A stretch of 64,000 nt of DNA from Piezodorus guildinii (lineage: Eukaryota; Arthropoda; Insecta; Hemiptera; Pentatomidae), in NCBI GenBank assembly GCA_023052935.1, contig CM041292.1:116618936-116682935 (forward strand), read 5' to 3'. This document shows, in pieces, positions 54,402-64,000 of this stretch; positions within the stretch are counted from its first letter, which is position 1; each line of letters begins with the position of its first letter. A model generated the notes under the pieces. That model was not told the DNA's origin, did no database searches, and worked only from the letters and a program-made list of their open reading frames with translations. Made by a program: the position numbers and the translations under genes.

Positions 54402-57083
54402 TTACAATATGTCTCGGGGCCACTGCCGTTTCAACCTTCTAGGAGGGTTGTATGGATGAGGAGCTGGATAGGGATTGTGCTAGAGGATTAGGATGATGAA
54501 TGAGGTTCTGGTGGAATTTGGAAAATTTAGATGGAATCAGGTCTGAAATAAATGGAACATTAAGGTCGTGGTGTAAGGTATAGTTGGAGACGTAATAAGG
54601 AGCATTTACTATTGTTCGGAGGACTTTGGATTGAAAGGATTGAATGCGTTTGATGTTAGAACGTTTAGCTGTCCCCCACAGTTCAAGTCCGTAGGTCCAG
54701 ATTGGCTTCAGTATTGTCTTGTAAAGTAATAATTTGTTGTCAACTGTAAGCTTAGATTTTCTGTTTAGTAGTCTGTATAACTGTCCGAATCGTCTGTTAA
54801 GTTCTTTTCGTTTAAGTCTTGTATGTGGGTTCCACGTCAATCTTTTGTCTAGTAGTAAGCCAAGATACCGGACTGTGTCTGAGGAAGGAAGCGGTATAGA
54901 ATTGAAATGAACCATTGGACAGGATTTGCGTCGAAGGGTGAAGGTGACGTGGGTGCATTTGCTTTCATTAACCTTAATACGCCAAGCATTACACCATTCC
55001 TCGATAAGACAAAGGTGTCTTTGCAGGATTAAGGATGCTATTTCAGGATCGGAATTGGATGATAGGATGGCGGTGTCATCGGCAAATGTTGCCAGAAAGG
55101 TGTCAGGATGATTAGGAATATCAGCAGTGTAAAGGATGTAGAGGACGGGTCCCAAGACGCTGCCTTGAGGAACACCGGCCTCAATGGGATAAAAGTTAGA
55201 AAATTCTACACCACAGCGAACTCGGAAGGAGCGGTTTGAGAGATAGGATCGTAGAATGAGGTATAGAGACTGGGGTAAATGCGTTTTAAGCTTGATGAGT
55301 AATCCGGTGTGCCATACCCGGTCAAAAGCTTGCGCTATGTCCAGAAACGCACCAGAACAATACTCTTTGCATTCAAGGGCTGAGGAAATATGGTCTACAA
55401 CTCGGAGTCCTTGTTGAACAGTGGAATGATGAGCACGGAAACCAAACTGATGCGAAGGAAGATTTTGTGATTCTAATATAGGCAGGATTCGTTTTAGAAG
55501 GAGTTTTTCAAAGACTTTTGAGAGGATGGGGAGTAGACTAATAGGTCTGTAGGAGGAAGTGTTGCTGGAAGGTTTACCTGGTTTTAGGAAGAGAATGATT
55601 GTGGAATGTTTCCACAAGAGAGGAAAATAGGTGGTGCGTAGGATGCAGTTGTAGATATAGGTAAGGAATATAATAGCTTTCTGCGGAAGTTGACGGAGGA
55701 TCTGGGGGTAAGGAGATCATGTCCAGGAGATTTACGGAGGGTCAGTTTCTGGAGAAGATATTTAACCTCAGAGGGATTAATAGCTGTAGGAGGTAGTGAA
55801 AGAGGTATTGGTGACAAAAGGAAGTCTTGTACTTCTACGTTATGATTGCTTTGGGATTCCGGGTGAGGAGTGAATACTTTGGAGAGGTGTGTGGCAAATT
55901 CCTCGGCTTTATCTTCATCAGACGCAGCCCAGGAGTCATCACCACGCCGGAGAGGATGGGAAACTTGATGGGATTTTAAAATCTTCTTCGTGACATTCCA
56001 CAGGGAATTATCACTAGCTGACAGAGAGGAGAGGTAGGAATTAAAGGACTGGGAACGGAAGGTCGCCAACTACTGCTTCAATTGTCTACAATAGAAGTTA
56101 TAGGAGCGGCGATCTGTTGGGTGTCGGGTGCGCTGCCATAATGATCTGGCACGGCGCTTTGCATGGATTAGGTCTGCAAGGTGTTGAGGCAAATGGTTTT
56201 GGTGAGGGGTTATATTGGAGTGCTTAGGATAGGAGGCAGTCCAGACAGCTTGCTGAATGGCGGTGGTGAAGGAGTAGACGGAATCGTCAAGGTCTTCTGG
56301 GGTTTTGAGGGTCGCTCTGAGGTTAGTATTATCGGTCAGGATTTGGCGAAATAGGTTCCAGTTGACAGGGCCTCGGATAAATGACGGTGGGATAGGTTTT
56401 GGAATTGGAGTGAGAGATACTTTTAGGATCAGTGGACTATGGTCTGAGGATAGTTCATCAAGTCGAGCTACAGATAAGTTGAGGGAGCCTAATCCGCTGT
56501 GAATGAAGAAGTCAAGGATGTCAGGATTACGGTTGGGATCGGTTGGCCAGTAGGTAGGGGAATCAGGAGGTAGGAGATTGAAATGACGGGAGTTGAGTGC
56601 AGACAGCAAATTTCGTCCACGAGAATTCGTGGTTCTCGAACCCCACTGTTGATGCTTGGCATTTAAGTCTGCACCCAGAATGAAATGATTTCCTAAGGAA
56701 TTTAGAAAGGATACAAATTCGGTGTTGGAAATGGAATGTTTGGGAGGGCAATATGCTGATGTAAGGGTTACCGGAAAGGAAAATGTTTTGATTACTATGG
56801 CTGTTGCTTGTAGGAAATCATAGGTAGGAAGTGGGAGTAAGTAATGAGAGAGGGACTGGTGCACAATGACAGCAGTACCGGCATGGGCTTTGCCGTCTGG
56901 GTGGTCCGTACGGTATGTTACGTATTGAGGTATTTTGAAGAACTGTTTAGTGGTTAGTCTAGTTTCAGTAATAAGTGCTACGTCAACGTTTTTGTCTTGC
57001 AATAAAGCTGTAAGTTCGTCAGTATGATTTCTAACACCATTCGCATTCCATAGGAGAATGGATAAGGAGTTAGGTGAAGTCAT
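54402..57083 (-). pseudogene. Jockey ORF2, lightly damaged
   Basis: Follows the intact ORF2 throughout: LLWNANGVRNH, ITETRL, SSDHSPL, the RT motifs AGVPQGSVLGP and FADDTAIL, LDKRLTW. Three lesions are visible. A TAG stop lies at 56070-56072, after the SYNFYCRQLKQ segment. One C is missing from a C run (minus strand; 55704-55708) relative to the six at 21026-21031, shifting the frame. Two bases are missing near 54461-54466, so the frame ends early at 54439. The endonuclease frame (56070-57083) and RT frame (54439-55617) are each open. Few lesions imply a young insertion. Confidence 0.9.
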
Positions 57084-57916
57084 TTAAGGATTTTTTAAGA
57101 AAGGGATTAAGTTTGATACAAGATTAGTAAGTAGTGATATTAGCGGCATAACGAGGGATTTGATTTCAGTGATGAAGGATGTCATCGAACTTGTAAGGTC
57201 TGAGACATTTGATGGAGGAGGAATATGAGAAATTTGATGCGGATGAGGTTTTTGAGGGTTGGGTAAATTTTGAGGAATAGCTGGTTGTGGAACGGGTTGA
57301 GGATTTTGAAGTGTGCGTTGTTCCGGCAGGGCCTCAGTCTCTTTGTTCTGGTTCCCACCTCCAAGTAGATGGGCAAATGTTACATTGGAATCAATTGTTT
57401 TTGAAGGTTGTCTTCTGCTTCTGATCGGTTCAGCTGTTTCATCCAGATTCTGAGGTTTTTGGTATCTGCTTTTGAGGTTCTTGTAAACTTGACATCCCTT
57501 GTAGCTAGCCGGGTGGTCCTTGAGGCACAAAGCACAAACAGCGGGTGTTGATCTTGGTCTTGTACACTCTTCTGACTTATGTTGTTCACCGCATTTCACA
57601 CAGCGTGGTATGTGGTGACAATAACTTCTGGTATGACCATATGCCTGACAATTGTGGCACTGAACTATTTCTTTCTTAGTGTAAGGTTTTTCAACTCTTA
57701 CACTAGTATATTATAATCTATTGAGGTCATAAATTTTTTCAACTCCTGCTGATGGTTCTAAGTCCACAAAGAATAGAGGCAGTGGAATTTTATCTTTTAG
57801 GACGTTGGTGACTTGTCGCACTTTATAGCCTATCTCCGTCAGTTCTTCTTGGATAGCTGCTGCTGGTGTCGAAGGGTGTAGGTTTCTAATTACAACCCTT
57901 AAAGCTCTCTCCTGGC
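57084..57916 (-). pseudogene. Jockey ORF1, truncated and with one stop
   Basis: The frame 57084-57599 holds the second and third knuckles (MKCGEQHKSEEC, CALCLKDHPASYKGC) and the Gln/Pro-rich tail. The first knuckle (CHNCQAYGHTRSYC) lies just upstream in the same frame. A TAA at 57711-57713 replaces a Tyr codon of the intact copy (RLYYT). The ORF1 stop again abuts the ORF2 ATG, as in the 18-kb element. Confidence 0.85.
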
Positions 57917-57936
57917 ATATGTATGCAGTGGAAACT

Positions 57937-58980
57937 AATTAGATCTAATGTAAGTAGCTGCTTTCACACCCTGAAGGTTATTGAAAATCTACCAAAAATG
58001 TAGGTAGTACTCACATCGTGAGTCTAGTTTTTGCTTCGTTCCGAAATACGAAAAATTACCGAAGTTAACATTTTTAAAGAAATGGTTTTTTTAACAGCGA
58101 CAAGAATTTTTCAACTCATGAACCAGCCGAGCCTCAGTATCCAGCATGTGTTGGAAAAATATTACCGTTTAAAAATTGATATTGATCTATTTAGAAGGGC
58201 TCCAACGGTAGATAATATCTTTATATTATGTTCATGAATATTTGTATTTTTTAAAATTTATTTAAAAAAATGTATATGATGTATGCTTGAGATATATTTA
58301 ATTATCTTTGCTGTGCCAGCCAACTCCATTTTATGGGGGGATTACTCTAAAAACTGAAATTTATATTATTATTATTATATTTCAGGATATTTTACAATAC
58401 AATTAATATGATGTTATAGAATCTTTAAGTATCTAGTACTGATATATTAATTTTAACATTCCTCACGTGGCCTGCGTCATTTTTTCTTATGTTAATATTT
58501 TTCAACATTTATTATTTTTCTGTATTCAAATAAAATATACTTTTTACAACTTCGATTATGATCGATGGATGGATATATGTATCCTACGCACGTCTTAACG
58601 TTTTTTCCATTCTTTTCTAAGGCACCAATGGACAATATTTCCTATATTGTTTCCTTTCTTTCTTTTTTTTTTTATCATATCAGAGTGAATCGGAACTTAA
58701 TTTTTGTTCAGCAATTCAAGTTTTTTTTAATACTTTTTCTTAATTTCATTTACAATATAAATGAAATATTTGTCAACGTTCTCAAATCTAAAACTGCAAA
58801 TCGATTTTGTTAATCGTGTTTGTTTTCAGGTGACTGTCATGTATATGGAAAGGTAAATTAGTAAACACACCGAAATACTTCCCTGTTTCAGTTGTTGACG
58901 GTTTTTAGAGTGCGTGCGGAACTGCAGAATAAATAAAACTAACACGTATATATTTATGTATAGATTAATATATGCATGAG
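57937..58980. other. Unassigned AT-rich DNA
   Basis: Frames at 58031-58237 and 58565-58813 have no recognised motif. No repeat counterpart recognised. Confidence 0.4.
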
Positions 58981-59540
58981 GGCCGGTGCATGGATGGCAT
59001 TTAAAGGGAGCTATGCTTAATTTATGAACTCTTTACTGGAGGCGACAGTCGGTTGTTAAACCCGTTTTTCATGGAGTCAGTTAAGTGACAATCTGTCCCT
59101 GTTAATTAACACAATCCGACTGACGATCCGCTCTCATTTCATCTGTCCAACTAGTCGGAGTGAGGGGGCCGATCCGATTTCCTTAAATATTTACACGGCT
59201 CGGAGGCCGGGCCTCTAGCGATAAAACATTTACAGAGGCTGCCTCCCAATTAGGCACAAATAAGCAGGTTAAATGTCCAATAAGTTATAATGGACTTTGG
59301 AGAGGAGGGATGCACCCGCGACACGATGCGCGCAGCTGTCCGTCATCGCCGCCGGGCTACAAGTTTAAACAACGGTTAGTTTATTCTATCCCGACAGCCG
59401 GATCCATTTCCCATGTCAAATGGATAATGGCACATAATGGCCAAATAAATTACCTATGTCTAAGAGTTGAAGGCTACTGTCCCGTGGCTGAAAGCAATTA
59501 CAGGCGGGTTAACATGCAATTATCAACAACATTTTGACAC
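58981..59540. other. GC-richer island, candidate conserved non-coding DNA
   Basis: The longest balanced-composition stretch without a repeat signature. It has CG-rich pieces (GGCTCGGAGGCCGGGCCTCT, CGCGACACGATGCGCGCAGC) mixed with TAAT/ATTA words. The only frame of note (59310-59537, 75 codons) has no recognised domain. An enhancer-like or other conserved host role is an inference from composition alone. Confidence 0.4.
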
Positions 59541-59830
59541 ACATATAGTCCTTCCTGGTTTACTGTCTTGTACAAATAATGACATCTGAATATTATTCAT
59601 TCAATACTTATACCATCCTGTGAATAAGTTTATATCATTTATATTTTAATGAGCACAATAATGGTATACACATTAGAGTCATTCCTGTGTTAAATATTAA
59701 AATACGTTTACTCGATATCCTTCAATATGTGCGGTTGTTTTTGAAATCATGCTTTTTATGCCACAGCACATGTTGATGTGATGTATTACATGAGTTGATG
59801 TGGAAAAAAAAGTGAAACATTTTTCAGTTT

Positions 59831-60090
59831 TGGGTTAGGGTTAGGGTTGATGATTATGCCTTTAATTCCATGGTTTTGTACGCCATATTCTAATTGTTTA
59901 TTAAATTATAGGATACGAATCTTAATTTAACAGCCAAGATATGTTTCCCCTTTACACAATCAAAGTTATACAGCTTATAACAGATAAAGAAATAATTTTT
60001 TTTTAAACACATTTTTTATATTTTATTTACTTTTTTTTATTTATTGATTTTTACTTTTACTTTTTTTTTTTTATGCTTTGTATAATATGA
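59831..60090 (-). repeat. I-clade LINE 3' UTR with telomere-like tail (second copy)
   Basis: Matches 7775-8055. Its plus-strand left edge GGGTTAGGGTTAGGGTTGAT (59831-59850) is the element's 3' end, two to three CCCTAA-like units on the element strand. Confidence 0.6.
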
Positions 60091-60440
60091 TATAGCAGAA
60101 AGTTCAGCTGTGAAGATGCTGCAATGAGGTGGTAGTTTATATTTAAAAGCTTGCTCAGATATAACAAATGCCGAGAAAATAATGTCGTTCATTTTAGAAC
60201 CAACTATGTAGATAAAGATAGCGTTTCTATTCTCATTTGTTATATCTCGGAATTTTTCAATTATTATATAAGATGGTGTAGTTTTCTGGCATAGACCCAT
60301 GGTAGGGTGAGGGTTTCTGAGTTTTGTATATATATTTGATCTATTTCTTCTATGATTCTTCTATATCTCATGGATAAGGGAGCTAGCTTTGTTGGATTGT
60401 TGCTGTAAATTTGTTGATATTTCGGTTTAAATGAGATTTT
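60091..60440 (-). pseudogene. I-clade LINE RNase H start, internally deleted
   Basis: A minus-strand frame gives FIYIVGSKMNDIIFSAFVIS, then KYKLPPHCSIFTAELSAISY. This is the start of the RNase H domain: the usual YTDGSK has lost its catalytic Asp (IVGSK), and the catalytic Glu remains in TAEL. The rest of RNase H and the finger are missing; the frame joins the 3' UTR directly. Sequence up to about 60440 probably belongs to the linker before RNase H. Confidence 0.65.
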
Positions 60441-60639
60441 TTAGTTTTGTAGTTTTACTTCCTATTTAAAAATACACAACCATATCCTTACAACAAAGAA
60501 GTAGTATTGTAACAACTCATATATAATATGACCAATAGAATTTATGGCACGAAAACTTAATATAGAATTAAGTTTGTATTCATTGAAGAATGGTGTAAAA
60601 AAAGTAGAATCCTAAATGCAATTAAATTACGTTAATCTT

Positions 60640-61310
60640 TTTCCGTAAATTTATGTCTGCCTGTCCCAATGTATCCACTGACAATATTCCACTTATGTCA
60701 GTTGAAAAGATTCGTACTTAAAACTCCATCTTAAAAAAAAATCTTAGTTTGAATCCTGACTCTAGATCAAAATGACAAGAAACAGCTCGCAGATACCGAT
60801 TACTGCAACATTTACTAAATACAACTTTTAACCTACTACAAAAAAATAATTTATATTTTTATCATTATACCTATTTGGTAATATTGTAGTGAAATATGGG
60901 GATCAACAAAACCATAACATTCCTCCCGCATGTAATCCTTGCATCTTAAATCCTCCAAAAGATTCTAAATGCCTCTTACTTTGTCACCAATAAAATAATT
61001 CATAAAGACCCGAATATCCCATTAGTTGCAGACTTAGCCCAAAATAGATACCTCTTCCGAATTAATTCCTAAATTCCAAACTGCCAGTCCACTCAAACCC
61101 ATTTGTTAGCAACCTTTCATCTCCTAATTATTACTAATTTAAATAAACCCTGAAGTGCTACCTTTGTTATTATATAAATTTATTTATTTTGTGTAATTTG
61201 ACTTTCCTTTTATTTTGTATACTGTAAATACTGTATGAATGTGATCTTACAGCAATATTATTATTGTCTATTGATGCAAATTTTAATATATCCGAATAAA
61301 TAAATTAAAA
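60640..61310 (+). pseudogene. Old Jockey copy, 5'-truncated and heavily decayed
   Basis: Frames give VEKIRT.. near 60700, QETARRYRLLQHLLN near 60780, ILNASYFVTNKIIHKDPNIP near 60965 (compare IVNAPYYV..DLNVP), with many stops. The 3' UTR TGTAATTTGACTTTCCTTTT, ACAGCAATATTATTATTGTC and ATATCCGAATAAATAAATT (61190-61305) matches the full-length family. The ORF wording is closer to the 36.5-kb fragment. Confidence 0.7.
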
Positions 61311-61917
61311 TTGTAAAGAAAAAGAAGAGAAGTGGTTTGTTTCTTCACACACTTATATAAAGCTCAGTATTGTTTTAGTAAATATCATTAAAATAAAAAA
61401 GTCTGTGTGTAATTAGGCACATTGGTTTCAATTTAAAAAATTTTAAACTCCTAGAATAGCTTAGAAAAAAAAAGTCTGACGTTGAAAATAACAGGTCCAA
61501 ATTCATTCTTTGACCTTGAAACCGTGGTAGAGTTAAGCGATGCCATAAGGAAGGCACGCTTCCGACGACGTTACGTACTCTTACGGATAAGAGGAACACA
61601 TTCCATTTTTTTATAACATCATTGTTGGAATTAAATTTTTAAATCACTAATGTCCGACTCATTTTGGGATTTCTGAAGAAAATTGCACCTTATTCACGAA
61701 AAATCATCAGCCAAACAGGGCTTAATAGTAATAGGAACAGAGCTTATATTAATCATTGAGTAATCAGAAAAGTTTAAGTTTGTAAAGTTTAAGATTAAGA
61801 TATTAAAGTTTAAGATATTACCTTATACAAGAATCTCTAAACTTTCTAGCCTAAATAGTACGGGAGCATGTGGCAGACTTAGGTAATCCAAATAAATACA
61901 TGACAATTTTTTTTAAT
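61311..61917. other. Unassigned AT-rich DNA
   Basis: Nothing recognised; a minus-strand frame at 61375-61599 has no motif. Confidence 0.4.
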
Positions 61918-62308
61918 AATTGAGACGTTGATTTCCAAAAGGTACTATATCCATTCTAGGAAATTTTACAGGAAGCGCGAAAATCTCTCATCACTATATT
62001 ATTAAACTAGCTAATTTGGGTCTTTTTGCCTTAAAATTTAGAATTATTTTTTTACTATAAAAATAACATCATATTAAAGTTATGAAATGAATTTTTTTAG
62101 AATGATTTGGAACGAAAATAAATGCGTAATTAGTACTTTTAGAAAATGACCGCATTTCTACATCGTGTTTTTTAAGGACTTGAGAATTCATTAGATAACA
62201 TCAAATAGAATATTTAGATAGAACTAAATGATGAGAATACAAATATGTAAAAAAATCAATTTCGTAAAAAATGTCCTTTAGTACCTTTTGGAAATCAACG
62301 TCTCAATT
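61918..62308. mobile_element. Complete MITE with perfect 30-bp terminal inverted repeats
   Basis: 391 bp. 61918-61947 and 62279-62308 are perfect reverse complements over 30 bases (starting AATTGAGACGTTGATTTCCA). The interior is AT-rich with no coding capacity. A second copy is split across 16969-17080, 17987-18010 and 24300-24490. The target duplication is unclear because of AT-rich flanks, so the superfamily is unknown. Confidence 0.9.
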
Positions 62309-62836
62309 GTTAATATTGCCTAAACACAGAAGTTCGCTCTGACGTCACCAAAATTTACCCATTGAACATAAATTTGGAACCCATATCACTTTTGTTCTTT
62401 CCTGTTAACGAAAACTTAATATGGACGTCTGCTAGTTTCAAAGAGTCCAAATTTAATTGTTATTACAACTTTTAATAAATGTGTCACTATTGTTAAAAAT
62501 TATGGGATTATGTTGCTCAATTATATATAACCTAAATTATATTGCTGATTCTGGTACCTCTAATTAACGTCTACAATTTTAATGAATTATTGGATTTTAT
62601 TAAAATCAGCCATTTATTTGATTAAATAAAAAATAATAACAATTTATTAAGTATTGAAAAATTATAAGGACAGATTTAAAAGAAAATGAGGCGATGGTAT
62701 CCATACCATAACTGAGAAATTACTGACAAATTCCACTTTTAATTTTCGTTAAGTTCGCTTTAGAACTGCTAGTTGCAGGGTTCTGTGTTAAAACAATAAT
62801 TATTGATCATTTAAAATGATTTACGTGTATGTTCGA
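62309..62836. other. Unassigned AT-rich DNA
   Basis: Nothing recognised. Confidence 0.4.
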
Positions 62837-62890
62837 TAGGTGACCTAAATCTATTGCTGTCTCCTGGGCTATAAGGGTCACGGGTCACAG
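62837..62890 (+). repeat. 54-bp direct repeat, copy 1
   Basis: TAGGTGACCTAAATCTATTG through GGGCTATAAGGGTCACGGGT to CACAG. It recurs at 63888-63941 with two mismatches. Flanks differ, so it is a dispersed sequence. Origin unknown. Confidence 0.75.
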
Positions 62891-63304
62891 TGTTATATGT
62901 TAGTAAACTACCATTGAACCAAATCGTTAGAGACTTAAGGAAAATATATAAAGGACGTAAAACAAAATGTAAACATTTAAGGTCGTAAACGCATAATAGT
63001 AGGAAAGATTATGTTGTCCTATTCCGAGTAAGGTTGATTATAGAGGTATTGTTTACTGTTCCGCTCAGAGAACTCATAACGTTAGATCCCATCCAGAATA
63101 CAACGCTGAGGGTAGCAATACACTGCAATACAATAGGGCTTTGTTCCACTATAGAACAACAATAAGCCTATTAGCACAATTTGCAATAATACCATTAAAT
63201 ATTATATAAAAGACACCAGATTTGTTTTAGAATATACCACCAACTAAAGCTGAATGGATATTCTGAAACATCTATTTTGATTATTTATAGATGAATAGCT
63301 GATT
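62891..63304. other. Unassigned AT-rich DNA
   Basis: Nothing recognised. Confidence 0.4.
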
Positions 63305-63316
63305 TCATTATTAGTG

Positions 63317-63436
63317 TTTGTTTATTTATTTAACGTCTTTTTATGCTGCTATAGCTAATCAGACAATGCTACAGTGGAAGCCCTCAATTGCCAATAGGAG
63401 GCTGTTATGCTAATCACCATGCTACAGGTAACCCCC
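63317..63436 (-). mobile_element. Short SINE copy with 12-bp target duplication
   Basis: On the minus strand it runs from ACCTGTAGCATGGTGATTAG to ACGTTAAATAAATAAACAAA. The 3' half matches the SINE at 15577-15848 (CCACTGTAGCAT, GATTAGC.ATAG.AGCA, same tail). The middle is deleted. TCATTATTAGTG flanks both ends exactly (63305-63316 and 63437-63448). Confidence 0.85.
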
Positions 63437-63448
63437 TCATTATTAGTG

Positions 63449-63763
63449 AATAGATTAAGTAAGAGTATATTCTCAGATATGCTTTCTAAAAAAAGAAGCA
63501 TATTAATTATGGGTGGATTAATAAGTTCCTACAGTTTTTGAAGTGTTAAATAAAACAGGTTTTTTAAACGGTTCTTCATTTTTTTTCATATATTTTTAGA
63601 GATGAAAAGGAATTTTTTCTTGAAGGAATATTTTGAATAGTAGCGCCAATGGCCAATCCACGGATTGGGATTAATTATTTCAAAAAGTTTCCAACAAAAA
63701 TTTCCAGCGGACACCTCTATGAAATCATTTCACTGGCAAGGCCTCCCCAAAATTCTAAATTAT

Positions 63764-63764
<1 letters not shown>
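63449..63764. other. Unassigned DNA
   Basis: Nothing recognised. Confidence 0.4.

Positions 63765-63765
<1 letters not shown>

Positions 63766-63817
<52 letters not shown>
63766..63817. repeat. (TA)n microsatellite
   Basis: An alternating TA tract of about 50 bp. Confidence 0.95.
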
Positions 63818-63819
<2 letters not shown>

Positions 63820-63887
63820 ATTTTTAAAGGGATACACCGTATCACATAGATTTAACACGAAATACCTACCAAAACTGAATTGCACCA

Positions 63888-63941
63888 TAGGTGACTTAAA
63901 TCTATTGCTGTCTCCTGGGCTATAAGGGTCATGGGTCACAG
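63888..63941 (+). repeat. 54-bp direct repeat, copy 2
   Basis: The counterpart of 62837-62890 with two mismatches; 1051 bp apart, same orientation. Confidence 0.75.
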
Positions 63942-64000
63942 TCCGTATGCCAGAAATGGCCAATACGGAGAAATGGAAATGAAGAAAAAGTATCATGGTC

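Larger units (their letters stand above)
53949..57923 (-). mobile_element. Jockey element, minus strand, 5'-truncated, with 13-bp target duplication
   Basis: Same family as 18011-22790 and very similar by eye. The poly(T) at 53949-53976 is the A-rich tail. TGCAGTGGAAACT flanks it exactly (53936-53948 and 57924-57936). Similarity to the full copy begins at about 57916 within ORF1 (equivalent to about 18815), so the 5' UTR and first ~160 codons of ORF1 are absent. Seven non-matching bases (57917-57923) lie between the break and the target duplication. Coding damage is listed under the two pseudogenes. Confidence 0.9.

Noticed and set aside
59831..59850. Interstitial telomere array
   Set aside because: Only two to three units, and they sit exactly at the 3' end of a LINE family that shows similar units elsewhere.

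Overview
The window is non-coding, repeat-dense eukaryotic DNA, strongly AT-rich by eye. It almost certainly comes from an arthropod, most likely an insect. The evidence is Jockey-clade and I-clade non-LTR retrotransposons, a mariner relic, tRNA-derived SINEs, and retroelement 3' tails in a CCTAA-like repeat that resembles the insect telomere unit TTAGG. The order cannot be fixed from the sequence. No host gene is convincingly present. The best host candidate is one 187-bp open exon with acceptor and donor signals at 33174-33360. No rRNA, intact tRNA, CRISPR or bacterial-type operon was seen.

Layout. (1) 0-9 kb: a tandem duplication (0.3-0.7 kb), a Helitron-like 3' end (1.9 kb), fragments of a ~0.9-kb repeat called HINE here, hammerhead-ribozyme-like motifs (3.2 and 4.4 kb), a 131-bp insertion with 14-bp target duplication (3.67 kb), and minus-strand tails of two I-clade LINE families (7.8-9.0 kb). 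(2) 9-17 kb: an I-clade LINE tail ending in telomere-like repeats (9.9-10.5 kb), a Jockey 3' end with target duplication (12.8-13.2 kb), SINEs, and a HINE copy carrying a SINE and a second poly(A) insertion. (3) 17-24.5 kb: a nested stack. A MITE is split by a HINE copy, then by a 5'-truncated Jockey copy and a full-length Jockey element with both ORFs open (18.0-22.8 kb); both Jockey insertions use the same short target. (4) 25-32 kb: an intact HINE copy, decayed Jockey and I-clade pieces, and two head-to-tail HINE copies. (5) 32-46 kb: sparse unique DNA with GC-richer islands, a MITE-like repeat, the candidate exon, and an inverted array of ~120-bp satellite units (43.2-44.4 kb). (6) 46-58 kb: I-clade, mariner, RTE-like and a second Jockey family, a nested 3' Jockey fragment with 12-bp target duplication, and a 4-kb minus-strand Jockey copy with 13-bp target duplication. 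(7) 58-64 kb: a GC-rich island, another I-clade relic, a decayed Jockey copy, the unsplit MITE with perfect 30-bp inverted ends, and a small SINE.

Functionally, only the Jockey element at 18.0-22.8 kb looks able to make its own proteins: a nucleic-acid-binding gag-like ORF1, and ORF2 with endonuclease and reverse transcriptase. ORF2 starts on the base after the ORF1 stop, which suggests termination-reinitiation. Everything else mobile here is truncated, frameshifted or non-autonomous. The GC-richer islands without repeat signatures are the parts most likely to be host sequence under constraint, possibly cis-regulatory. All alignments and identities were judged by eye.
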